The notes below the pieces were generated by a model. The model was given only the letters and a program-made list of their open reading frames with translations, was not told where the DNA came from and searched no databases. DNA of 5,869 nt from contig CATYZV010000127.1 in the NCBI GenBank assembly GCA_958415865.1, positions 1-5,869 on the forward strand. The letters are read 5' to 3'. The position numbers were made by a program, and so were the translations under genes. Of this stretch, positions 1 through 5,869 are shown piece after piece. Within the stretch, counting starts at the first letter, position 1. Every line of letters begins with the position of its first letter. Origin of the DNA: an uncultured Selenomonadaceae bacterium (GTDB taxonomy: Bacteria; Bacillota; Negativicutes; Selenomonadales; Selenomonadaceae).

Positions 1-50
1 ATATATAATTATAGAGAGGTTTTTATTACGAGCGCAGTTAGAGGCTCAGA

Positions 51-1172
51 TCAGAGCATTTCAGAGAATGCCTGCAGACGAGTACGTACCTGTTCGAGGG
101 ACGGGGATTCAAGATCTACGTCGATCATAGTGTATTTAACGCCTGCTTCGTCGAATTCGGTATGGTAAATAGGATAGTCGAATTCTTCAGGATCGCAGAA
201 TCTCATCATGCAGATTACGACAGCATCTGCTTTGTATTTCTTGACCATGTTGATAAGCATCTGTCCACGCGGTTTGTCGGTGTTCATAGCCAGCGGGCAG
301 CCATCGAAGTCCTGCCACTGTTTGGAGAGCTGTTCAAGCGGATCGATGCCGTAGGGAACATCGGTACGGAACTGACGGGATTCCTGAGCCAGGTCATCAG
401 CTACTACAGCGAAGCCGAATTCTTTGAATACGTCGAGCAGTTCGTTCGGTTCAGCCATGATGCCGGTCAGAACGACTTTCTTGCCGGTCCAAGGCTGTAC
501 AGGCTGTGCTTTAACAGCGTCGATGAGTTCGCGGACGAGTTTAGTATGTTCAGCTTTGTCCATGAACCAGCGAGCCTTGATTACAGCATGGCGTTTTGCA
601 GGAGTGAATACCTGAGGATATTCAGCTGCTACATCGCAGAATTCACGCATAACCTGACGGTTTGCATTGTAAACGCGGATAGCGTTCTGAATAGCCATAT
701 CAGTGATTTTTACGCCGAGGATGCGTTCGAGTTCACTGCGTACGAATTCGTATTCAGCTTTCAAATAGTCAACAGCAGCCTGGATTTTGCGGTTCTGCGG
801 ATGAGTGAATACGATAGCCGGGCATTTGCCATGCCATTTCTGGCTGAGGTCGCGCAGTGTATCGCAGGGAGTGGAGAAGATTACAGCACTCAGGCAGTCA
901 TAGGTGCCGTTGAGCTGCAGTTCCATGTCAGCCTGCATGATAGAACATGCGAAAGGAGGCAGATAAGTACGAGCCTGGGAAATAGTCGGATGCTGGGAGC
1001 CGAACATGCCTACAGGCAGGCAGCCTGCAGCGTAGACGATTTCTTCAGGAGCGTAGTAAGGCATAACGCCTACTAATTTTTTACCTGTATTTTTCTTGTA
1101 TGCAAGAACCGTTTTTTGCGGATGATTGGATACTTCTTCAAATTTGCTGATAAGTTCATCGATCTGACTCAT
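51..1172 (-). CDS. lcdB: Lactoyl-CoA dehydratase, beta subunit (2-hydroxyacyl-CoA dehydratase component D)
   Basis: Second subunit of the dehydratase. It carries its own [4Fe-4S] cluster, thought to relay the activating electron from LcdC to the alpha-subunit cluster. It is 373 residues, close to the M. elsdenii LcdB I recall (about 372, same MSQIDELISK start). Family segments include MPYYAPEEIVYAAG (37-50), LPPFACSIMQAD (71-82), STPCDTLR (100-107), NRQVMREF (171-178), VADDLAQESR (257-266) and ICMMRFCDPEEFDYP (320-334). Candidate cluster ligands are C76, C103 and C326, with C321 nearby; FCDPEE is a hallmark of the beta subunits. The ATG at 1172 shares one base with the lcdA stop codon. Its Shine-Dalgarno GGGAGGA lies in the last lcdA codons with an 8-nt gap, so translation of the two subunits is probably coupled. 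It ends at TGA, 50 bases from the window edge. Substrate assignment has the same limits as for lcdA. Confidence 0.93.
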   Translation of the reverse strand: MSQIDELISKFEEVSNHPQKTVLAYKKNTGKKLVGVMPYYAPEEIVYAAGCLPVGMFGSQHPTISQARTYLPPFACSIMQADMELQLNGTYDCLSAVIFSTPCDTLRDLSQKWHGKCPAIVFTHPQNRKIQAAVDYLKAEYEFVRSELERILGVKITDMAIQNAIRVYNANRQVMREFCDVAAEYPQVFTPAKRHAVIKARWFMDKAEHTKLVRELIDAVKAQPVQPWTGKKVVLTGIMAEPNELLDVFKEFGFAVVADDLAQESRQFRTDVPYGIDPLEQLSKQWQDFDGCPLAMNTDKPRGQMLINMVKKYKADAVVICMMRFCDPEEFDYPIYHTEFDEAGVKYTMIDVDLESPSLEQVRTRLQAFSEML

Positions 1173-2461
1173 TATTTGTTTCCTCCCTGTGCAGCTTTAT
1201 TCTGTTCCATAGTTTCGCAAAGTGCTTCTACGCGAGTATCGAACTGAGCGGAAGAGAAGTTTCTCGGGTCAGTCTGGTCGCCATCGAAGATTACAAACGG
1301 AACGCCGAGGTTCTTCTGAACGCGCTGGCCGCCTTCAGCATTCAAGAGGCTCATGCACTTGCAGCTGCGGTTCTGGTGCATAATGAGGCCATCGCATTTG
1401 CCGTCGCTGACAACTTTCTGCAGAACTTCACCGCGGCGGTCTGCATTGCAGTTGATATAAGTGCGGGTGTAAGCTTCAGCCATGGATTCGAGGTTGCCCG
1501 GTTCATAGGATACATCCCACATTCCAGGATAAGCAGAACCAGTCATCAAAGCACCTTTGCCTTTGAGTTCTTTGAACGTATGGCCCAGAGCGATCCATAC
1601 AGCGATACCTTCCCAGGTTACACGGGTTTTTTCGTTTTCACCGAAAGCCCATTTCTTTGCAGCGACTTTAGCGTCGAGTTCTTTGATCAGTTTGTTGAAA
1701 GTGATTTCAGAATAAGGCAGGGAACGGCCGGCAACAGCAAGACCCATGTAGTTGAACAGGTCAAAGCCGTTGAGCGGAGACGGTTTCATGGTCAGATAAG
1801 TTGCAATCTTGTTCCATGCAGCGATAGAACGCTGAGTCTGTTCCTGTACTTTGAAGAATTTATCATAGTCGAACGGACGGCCGCAGATATCTTCGAGCTG
1901 TTTGATAGCGTGCTTGAATTCGCCGACGATGTATTCTTTGCAGTGTTTCTGTACAGGGTACTGATGGTTGAACGGAACATCGATTGTGATCAAAGGAATA
2001 TTCAATTCCTTGGACAGGTTTTCATACCATTTGAGCAAAGTGTTGCAGATATTGTTGCAAGTCAAGAGCAAGTCAGGCATAGGCATATCAGCAGCCGGGG
2101 AATTAGCCAGTTTTTCAGGAGTTTTGCCCGTCAGAGCCTTCTGCTTTAACAGTTCCATATAGCCCATATTTACACGGCAGTAGGAACAGATGTCCTGATT
2201 ATAACCTTTGTTTTCAGCAGTTTCGAGCATATCAGGAGCACCATGACGTGCACCGATGCCGGCTGCATGAGTTTCAGGGAATTCTACAGCGATGTCCATA
2301 GCTGTGCAGAATTCAGGCGGAGCAACAGATGCGGACCAGCAAACGAGTCTGCCTTCTTTTTTAGCCTTTCTAGCGTCTTCATCGATTTTCGGCAGGAAGT
2401 AACCAAGAGCTTCCTTGGCACTCATGCTTTCAATGTCAACTTCTTTTTGTTCTTCACTCAT
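1172..2461 (-). CDS. lcdA: Lactoyl-CoA dehydratase, alpha subunit (2-hydroxyacyl-CoA dehydratase component D)
   Basis: Substrate-binding subunit of the oxygen-sensitive dehydratase that turns (R)-lactoyl-CoA into acryloyl-CoA through a ketyl radical; works as a heterodimer with LcdB in the cytoplasm. From the chosen start it is 429 residues, the family's usual length (M. elsdenii about 428). Visible family segments are VCWSASVAPPEFC (residues 40-52), CSYCRVNMGYME (92-103), TCNNICNTLLKWYENL (134-149), WEGIAVW (283-289) and NRSCKCMS (364-371). The likely three cysteine ligands of its [4Fe-4S] cluster are C92, C135 and C367, leaving one iron open for the thioester carbonyl. C95 and C369 are extra cysteines near these. 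An in-frame ATG lies 7 codons upstream at 2482, but the Shine-Dalgarno AAAAGGAGA sits 7 nt before the ATG at 2461, which I prefer. The stop overlaps the lcdB start by 1 nt. Related dehydratases act on 2-hydroxyglutaryl-, phenyllactyl- or 2-hydroxyisocaproyl-CoA; adjacent pct favours lactoyl-CoA. Confidence 0.92.
   Translation of the reverse strand: MSEEQKEVDIESMSAKEALGYFLPKIDEDARKAKKEGRLVCWSASVAPPEFCTAMDIAVEFPETHAAGIGARHGAPDMLETAENKGYNQDICSYCRVNMGYMELLKQKALTGKTPEKLANSPAADMPMPDLLLTCNNICNTLLKWYENLSKELNIPLITIDVPFNHQYPVQKHCKEYIVGEFKHAIKQLEDICGRPFDYDKFFKVQEQTQRSIAAWNKIATYLTMKPSPLNGFDLFNYMGLAVAGRSLPYSEITFNKLIKELDAKVAAKKWAFGENEKTRVTWEGIAVWIALGHTFKELKGKGALMTGSAYPGMWDVSYEPGNLESMAEAYTRTYINCNADRRGEVLQKVVSDGKCDGLIMHQNRSCKCMSLLNAEGGQRVQKNLGVPFVIFDGDQTDPRNFSSAQFDTRVEALCETMEQNKAAQGGNK
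1181..1187 (-). promoter_or_regulatory. Ribosome binding site of lcdB, embedded in the lcdA 3' end
   Basis: Minus-strand GGGAGGA, 8 nt before the lcdB ATG. The same bases code for glycines near the LcdA C-terminus (QGGNK). Together with the TAATG stop/start overlap this points to translational coupling of the two dehydratase subunits. Confidence 0.8.
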
Positions 2462-2468
2462 GAGTATC

Positions 2469-2477
2469 TCTCCTTTT
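2469..2477 (-). promoter_or_regulatory. Ribosome binding site of lcdA (decides the start)
   Basis: Minus-strand AAAAGGAGA, 7 nt before the ATG at 2461. The upstream in-frame ATG at 2482 is preceded by an A/T-rich stretch (the end of lcdC) with no Shine-Dalgarno, and it overlaps this site, so 2461 is the better start. Confidence 0.82.
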
Positions 2478-2490
2478 AACATTTACACAC

Positions 2491-3267
2491 TTATTTATTT
2501 ATTTTTTCATAAGCAATCAAAGCGGCACCGAGTGCACCCACAATCTGCGGATGCGCGGCTACTTTGACAGGGATACCTAATTCTTTAGAGACAGCATCGA
2601 CAACACCCGCATCCCGGGCACCGCCGCCTGTCATCGTGAGGCTCTCACCTACGCCGACGCGGTGTACTAAAGCGCACGCCTTGCTGGCTATGGATTTATG
2701 AACGCCTGCTACAATGTCTTCTTTCGGCACGTTTTTGGACAGAAGGGAAATTACTTCCGTTTCAGCAAAAACGGTGCAAGTGCTGCTGACTTCAGCCGGA
2801 TGCTTCGACTTGAAATACCATTCACCCATTTTGGATATCGGTATTTCCAGCACTCTCGACATAACATCGAGGAAGCGGCCCGTGCCGGCAGCGCATTTAT
2901 CATTCATCGCAAACTGCATTACAATGCCCTGCGGATTGAGCTTAATCGCTTTTACGTCCTGACCGCCGATATCGAGGATAGTCGTCGTATCAGGCACTTC
3001 AAAGCGCGCACCTTTCGCATGGCATGTTATTTCGCTGACTTCGCTCTTTGCTTTTTTTACATTGAAGCGGCCATAGCCGGTAGCTATGACATTCGCCATG
3101 TCATCAATGGTGAAAGGAGCATTTTCAAAAACAGCCTTTAAGACTTTATCAGGACCGGACGAACCGGTGCCGATTTCTACGACATGATGACGTACGATTT
3201 TCTTGCCGTCTTCAAGGATTACGGCTTTGGATGAAGATGAACCGACATCTATACCTAAAGTGTACAT
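2491..3267 (-). CDS. lcdC: 2-hydroxyacyl-CoA dehydratase activator (ATP-dependent, [4Fe-4S] component), lactoyl-CoA dehydratase type
   Basis: Activator ('archerase') of the dehydratase: an ATP-hydrolysing homodimer that shares one [4Fe-4S] cluster and injects one low-potential electron into the dehydratase component. The 258-residue product has the acetate/sugar kinase-Hsc70-actin fold signatures: phosphate-1 loop GIDVGSSSSKA (residues 5-15), DIGGQD (99-104) and adenosine-site TGGG (213-216). The two cluster cysteines expected per subunit are C125 in NDKCAAGTGRF and C164 in SSTCTVFAE, with spacing like Acidaminococcus HgdC. Length fits the family (about 260). The open frame runs 10 codons further upstream to an ATG at 3297. 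I prefer the ATG at 3267, because it is preceded by AAAGGAGG with a 7-nt gap and because MYTLGIDVG is the usual N-terminus. It lies 40 nt after the VOC gene and 29 nt before lcdA. Family membership is very secure; the lactoyl-CoA label comes from the neighbours and recalled similarity to M. elsdenii. Confidence 0.93.
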   Translation of the reverse strand: MYTLGIDVGSSSSKAVILEDGKKIVRHHVVEIGTGSSGPDKVLKAVFENAPFTIDDMANVIATGYGRFNVKKAKSEVSEITCHAKGARFEVPDTTTILDIGGQDVKAIKLNPQGIVMQFAMNDKCAAGTGRFLDVMSRVLEIPISKMGEWYFKSKHPAEVSSTCTVFAETEVISLLSKNVPKEDIVAGVHKSIASKACALVHRVGVGESLTMTGGGARDAGVVDAVSKELGIPVKVAAHPQIVGALGAALIAYEKINK

Positions 3268-3274
3268 TTCTATG

Positions 3275-3282
3275 CCTCCTTT
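3275..3282 (-). promoter_or_regulatory. Ribosome binding site of lcdC (decides the start)
   Basis: On the minus strand this reads AAAGGAGG, a near-perfect Shine-Dalgarno sequence, 7 nt before the ATG at 3267. It lies inside the longer open frame that begins at 3297, which has no comparable site, so the shorter 258-residue product is preferred. Confidence 0.85.
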
Positions 3283-3283
3283 T

Positions 3284-3297
3284 GCGCCTGATGGCAC
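3284..3297 (-). other. Small intercistronic hairpin between the VOC gene and lcdC
   Basis: On the minus strand GTGCC (3297-3293) and GGCGC (3288-3284) can pair as a 5-bp stem with one G-U pair and a four-base loop, ATCA. It ends one base before the lcdC Shine-Dalgarno region (AAAAGGAGG). No T-run follows on the minus strand, so it is not a terminator there. It could affect transcript processing or lcdC translation, or be chance; a 5-bp stem is weak evidence. Confidence 0.3.
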
Positions 3298-3307
3298 GTT
3301 TTTTACT

Positions 3308-4228
3308 TTACTTATTCAAATCGGGGAACGGATTGGGATTGCTTCTGTTGATCGGAGCAGTCGTCTGAACGTACTCAACGAGAATACCCTGATTCGTGCT
3401 CGGACGGCGGAAGTTTACGATGATATCATCCGTACCCAGTACAGCTTTCTTTTCCAGCATGCAGCCGGGGCATTCAGCTTCCATATGCTGACGGACTTTT
3501 TCCACATCATCGACTTCAAAAGCGATGTGAGCAATGCCGCCTTTGCCGTTGTTGAACTTTGTCAGCACGCCTTCGCGCGGAATTATCATTTCAATCGGGC
3601 TGCTGCCGTTTTCACCTTTTTTAGTGAAGATCAAATCGGCGTGGTAAGCATCTACATATCCGGCGTAGTCCACTTCCAAGCCGTTTGTCTTCAAGAAAGC
3701 ATGAGCTTTTTCCATGCTGGGCAGCACGATGCCTACGTGGTGCAGGCGCATCGGATGCCAAGTATCATGGAGTTTCCCTGCTTCGCCCAGCGAAGTAAAA
3801 GGATTATTGCCCTGTCCTTTGATGGGGGCTACCGTCTGAATATATTCGACGAGGATGCCCTGATCTGTACTAGGGCGGCGGAAATTAACGATGATATCAT
3901 CTGTTCCTGTTACGGCTTTCTTTTCCAGCATACAGCCGGGACATTCAGCTTCCATTTCAGCGCGTACAGCTTCGACATCGTCCACTTCAAAAGCGATGTG
4001 GGCGATGCCGCCTTTGCCGTGATTGAATTTGGTCAGCACGCCTTCGCGCGGGATGATCATTTCAATCGGGCTGCTGAACGGACCTTTTTTCGTGAAAATC
4101 AAATCAGCATGGTAAGCATTGACAAAGCCGGAGTAATCTATTTCAAGTCCGTTGGACTGGATAAAATCATGGGCTTTTTGCAAGGTAGGAAGCACTATTC
4201 CTACGTGGTGCAGTCGTAATGGTTTCAT
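3308..4228 (-). CDS. Tandem two-module VOC (glyoxalase/methylmalonyl-CoA epimerase-like) protein
   Basis: Soluble 306-residue protein made of two near-identical vicinal-oxygen-chelate modules, residues 4-136 and 160-293, each about the length of a whole methylmalonyl-CoA epimerase. By my alignment about 110 of 133 positions are identical, with one single-residue insertion. Each module starts RLHHVGIVLP, as in epimerase/glyoxalase proteins, and contains GGIAHIAFEVDD and QGILVEY. Candidate metal ligands are H8 (or H7), E56, H77 and E128 in module 1, and H164 (or H163), E213, H234 and E285 in module 2, so neither half looks degenerate. The linker (137-159) carries NNPF and resembles the C-terminal tail, PNPF, suggesting two single-module genes fused by loss of a stop. 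The ATG at 4228 follows AGGAAA with a 9-nt gap. Exact reaction unknown. Its place between pct and the dehydratase activator suggests a CoA-thioester substrate, perhaps epimerisation at C2 of lactoyl-CoA. Methylmalonyl-CoA epimerase or another VOC activity remains possible. Confidence 0.85.
   Translation of the reverse strand: MKPLRLHHVGIVLPTLQKAHDFIQSNGLEIDYSGFVNAYHADLIFTKKGPFSSPIEMIIPREGVLTKFNHGKGGIAHIAFEVDDVEAVRAEMEAECPGCMLEKKAVTGTDDIIVNFRRPSTDQGILVEYIQTVAPIKGQGNNPFTSLGEAGKLHDTWHPMRLHHVGIVLPSMEKAHAFLKTNGLEVDYAGYVDAYHADLIFTKKGENGSSPIEMIIPREGVLTKFNNGKGGIAHIAFEVDDVEKVRQHMEAECPGCMLEKKAVLGTDDIIVNFRRPSTNQGILVEYVQTTAPINRSNPNPFPDLNK
3350..4219 (-). repeat. Direct internal duplication within the VOC gene
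   Basis: Two direct copies of about 400 bp, at 3821-4219 (codes module 1) and 3350-3751 (codes module 2), separated by a 69-bp linker. Similarity is visible in the DNA as well as the protein. For example, 3444-3484 and 3915-3955 differ at about two positions in 41, and 3512-3550 closely matches 3983-4021. Other stretches, such as the segment coding the end of each module, have diverged more, so the match is patchy along the repeat. Confidence 0.9.
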
Positions 4229-4270
4229 CTTAATTCATTTCCTATAGATAATTTATTTCAATTGATGAAA

Positions 4271-5821
4271 TTATTTTTTCAGGCCCATAACGCCGTCAGC
4301 AAAGAGGCGCGGATCCATCGGTTTGTAATCATCGACGATGGGTTTGAATTCCATCTGAGCGAGGATATCTTTTTCTACATCAATGCCCGGAGCTACTTCA
4401 ACGAGGTGCAGACCGTCATTTTCGAGCTTAAATACGCAGCGTTCAGTGATGTACAATACGTGTTTATTGATCTTAGCTGCATACGGGCCGCTGAATGTAA
4501 CCTGGTCAAGCTTCTTGACGAATTTCTTTACTTTGCCTTCCTGCAGAATCTGAACCTTGCCATCCTTGACAGCTACTTTCAAGCCGCCTGCTGTAAAGGT
4601 ACCGCAGAAGTAAACCTGAGGAGTTTTCTGAGTGATGTTCGGGAATCCGCCGCAGCCTGCAACGTGAGTGCCGAACTTGCTGACGTTGATGCTGCCCTGG
4701 CTGTCGCACTGAGCCAAGCCCAGGAAAGCCATATCGAGACCGCAGCCGTCGTAGAAGTCAAACTGATAAGGATGATCGAGCAATGCTTCAGGATTCATCG
4801 TAGAACCGAAACGTGCGCCGCCCTGCGGAACACCGCCGATAGCACCGCCTTCGACTGTCAGCGTCATCGTATCAGTAATGCCTTCTTCATCAGCAACGAG
4901 AGCTACGTATTCAGGTGCACCGACACCGAGGTTTACGACTACATCATCGCGAAGTTCCAGAGCAGCACGGCGGCCGATGACTTTTTTCGGGCTCATCGGA
5001 ACAGGTTTGCCTGCAACTGCCGGAGCGCGGAACTGACCGGACAGCGTAGGATCGTACGGGCAGTCAAAGCTCTGCTGATGATCTTCCGGTTTTGCTACAA
5101 CGACAGCATCAACGTAGATACCCGGAATCTTTACGAGGCGCGGATCTAAGCTGCCGTGTTCAACGACGCGCTGAACCTGTACGACTACGATGCCGCCACT
5201 GTTTTTAACAGCCTGAGCAACTGAAGTATTTTCCAGCGGAGAAATTTCTTCTTCCATCGTGATATTGCCGGCTTCATCAGCATAGCTGCCGCGCAGGAAT
5301 GCGATATTTACGGGATAGCACGGATAGAACAGCTGTTCTTTGCCTTCGATCGTCATCAGTTTTACGAGATCTTCTGTAGTACGGCTGTTCAGCTTGCCGC
5401 CTTCAAAGCGGGGATCGAGGAATGTTTCCAGACCGATATCAGTGAATACGCCGATCTTATGGCCTGCCAGTGCACGGAACCAATGGCACAAAGTACCTTG
5501 AGAAAAATTGTACGCTTCAATTTTATTTTCAATAGCGAGCTTGCCCATTGTAGGATTTGTGTCCCAATGACCGATGATAGCACGTTTTACCAGACCTTCA
5601 TGTGCCAGATGTTCGCCGCCGCGGCCATCGCGGTTGCCCTGCGAACCGGCATATATATATGTAAGGTTCTTAGGACTGCCCGTCTTTAAAAATCTCTGTT
5701 CCAGTGCTTTAGTCAGTGCTTCAGGATGTGCACTGCCGACAAAACCTATTGAGGTGATTGTATCTCCGTCTTTTACAAGATCAGCAGCTTGTTCAGCTGT
5801 AATAACTTTTACCTTTTTCAT
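4271..5821 (-). CDS. pct: Propionate (lactate/acetate) CoA-transferase, family I
   Basis: Predicted to transfer CoA from propionyl-CoA or acetyl-CoA to lactate, giving lactoyl-CoA for the dehydratase encoded downstream; a soluble cytoplasmic enzyme. The 516-residue product fuses the two halves of a family I CoA-transferase: an N-terminal domain (about residues 1-280) and a C-terminal domain (about 285-500). The catalytic glutamate, which forms the glutamyl-CoA thioester, is E324 in the TVEGG stretch, followed by the glycine-rich AIGGVPQGGARFG. The NLGVGAPE motif (297-304) matches the conserved loop of the family. Length and sequence closely match Megasphaera elsdenii Pct as I recall it (about 517 residues, starting MRKVEIITAEQ). 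The ATG at 5821 follows GGGAGA with a 6-nt gap, and its N-terminus fits the family. It is first of the five genes visible, 42 nt before the VOC gene. The family is broad in substrate; the lactate assignment rests on resemblance and the dehydratase neighbours. Confidence 0.95.
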   Translation of the reverse strand: MKKVKVITAEQAADLVKDGDTITSIGFVGSAHPEALTKALEQRFLKTGSPKNLTYIYAGSQGNRDGRGGEHLAHEGLVKRAIIGHWDTNPTMGKLAIENKIEAYNFSQGTLCHWFRALAGHKIGVFTDIGLETFLDPRFEGGKLNSRTTEDLVKLMTIEGKEQLFYPCYPVNIAFLRGSYADEAGNITMEEEISPLENTSVAQAVKNSGGIVVVQVQRVVEHGSLDPRLVKIPGIYVDAVVVAKPEDHQQSFDCPYDPTLSGQFRAPAVAGKPVPMSPKKVIGRRAALELRDDVVVNLGVGAPEYVALVADEEGITDTMTLTVEGGAIGGVPQGGARFGSTMNPEALLDHPYQFDFYDGCGLDMAFLGLAQCDSQGSINVSKFGTHVAGCGGFPNITQKTPQVYFCGTFTAGGLKVAVKDGKVQILQEGKVKKFVKKLDQVTFSGPYAAKINKHVLYITERCVFKLENDGLHLVEVAPGIDVEKDILAQMEFKPIVDDYKPMDPRLFADGVMGLKK

Positions 5822-5869
5822 GGTCTGTCTCCCATTCCTTTCAACCAGTTTGAACTTGAATCAAACGAC

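Larger units (their letters stand above)
51..5821 (-). other. Acrylate-pathway operon pct-VOC-lcdC-lcdA-lcdB
   Basis: Five genes on one strand with gaps of 42, 40 and 29 nt and a final 1-nt overlap. None of the gaps holds a clear terminator or promoter for this strand, so one transcript is likely. The set covers lactate activation (Pct) and lactoyl-CoA dehydration (LcdC, LcdA, LcdB). Acryloyl-CoA reductase and its electron-transfer flavoprotein subunits are absent from the window. The operon may start to the right of 5869 and may continue left of position 1. Confidence 0.8.

Noticed and set aside
8..13. TATAAT on the minus strand just after lcdB, as a possible -10 box for a downstream gene
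   Set aside because: No acceptable -35 hexamer lies 16-18 nt upstream, and the surrounding stretch is A/T-rich, so a chance match is likely.
162..1076. Long plus-strand open frame (304 codons) opposite lcdB, and similar ones opposite lcdA (1376-2149) and pct (4262-5149)
   Set aside because: Each overlaps a confidently identified minus-strand gene along its whole length, shows no known motifs, and is explained by codon bias of the coding strand.
3284..3306. Plus-strand rho-independent terminator (GCGCC-TGAT-GGCAC then GTTTTTT)
   Set aside because: In the plus-strand transcript one of the five pairs becomes a C-A mismatch, the stem is too short, and no plus-strand gene ends here.
3740..3775. 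Independent internal start at Met160 producing the second VOC module alone
   Set aside because: No Shine-Dalgarno-like sequence lies at a suitable distance upstream on the minus strand; the Met is better explained as a relic of the fused gene's start.
3203..4219. Long plus-strand open frame (338 codons) opposite the VOC gene, itself internally repeated
   Set aside because: It is the reverse-strand shadow of the VOC gene; its internal repeat simply mirrors the duplicated modules. The product has no recognisable family, and the minus-strand reading has clear motifs and operon context.
5849..5865. Inverted repeat TTTGA-7 nt-TCAAA upstream of pct as a possible operator
   Set aside because: Arms of only 5 bp in A/T-rich sequence; without the upstream promoter region, or a second copy, it cannot be told from chance.

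Overview
The window is one tightly packed, co-directional gene cluster on the minus strand, read from right to left. It encodes the lactate-activating and dehydrating part of the acrylate (direct reduction) pathway. In transcription order the genes are a propionate/lactate CoA-transferase (pct, 4271-5821), a two-module VOC/glyoxalase-fold protein of the methylmalonyl-CoA epimerase type (3308-4228), the ATP-dependent activator of a 2-hydroxyacyl-CoA dehydratase (lcdC/hgdC type, 2491-3267), and the two dehydratase subunits (lcdA type 1172-2461, lcdB type 51-1172).

The protein sequences look strongly like the Megasphaera elsdenii Pct and LcdA/B/C proteins as I remember them, but with many substitutions. 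The source is therefore most likely an anaerobic, lactate-fermenting member of the Negativicutes (Veillonellaceae/Megasphaera relatives), probably not M. elsdenii itself. This taxonomic call is made from recalled sequence and no search was run.

The inferred chemistry is as follows. Pct moves CoA from propionyl-CoA (or acetyl-CoA) to lactate, giving lactoyl-CoA. The activator LcdC hydrolyses ATP to drive one high-energy electron into LcdAB. LcdAB then dehydrates (R)-lactoyl-CoA to acryloyl-CoA by ketyl-radical chemistry. The acryloyl-CoA reductase and electron-transfer flavoproteins needed to finish propionate formation are not in this window. The part with no obvious textbook role is the VOC protein between pct and the activator. 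It is a near-perfect internal tandem duplication whose two halves both keep a candidate metal-binding set. A 2-hydroxyacyl-CoA (lactoyl-CoA) epimerase is an attractive but unproven role.

Gene spacing is operon-like: 42 nt, 40 nt and 29 nt gaps, then a 1-nt stop/start overlap between lcdA and lcdB. Two start codons were moved downstream from the longest open frame on the basis of well-placed Shine-Dalgarno sequences (lcdC and lcdA). No gap is longer than 50 nt. The 50 bases after lcdB (1-50) show no convincing terminator, so the operon may continue leftward. The 48 bases upstream of pct (5822-5869) hold its ribosome binding site but no promoter I can support. I see no RNA genes, mobile elements or CRISPR arrays.
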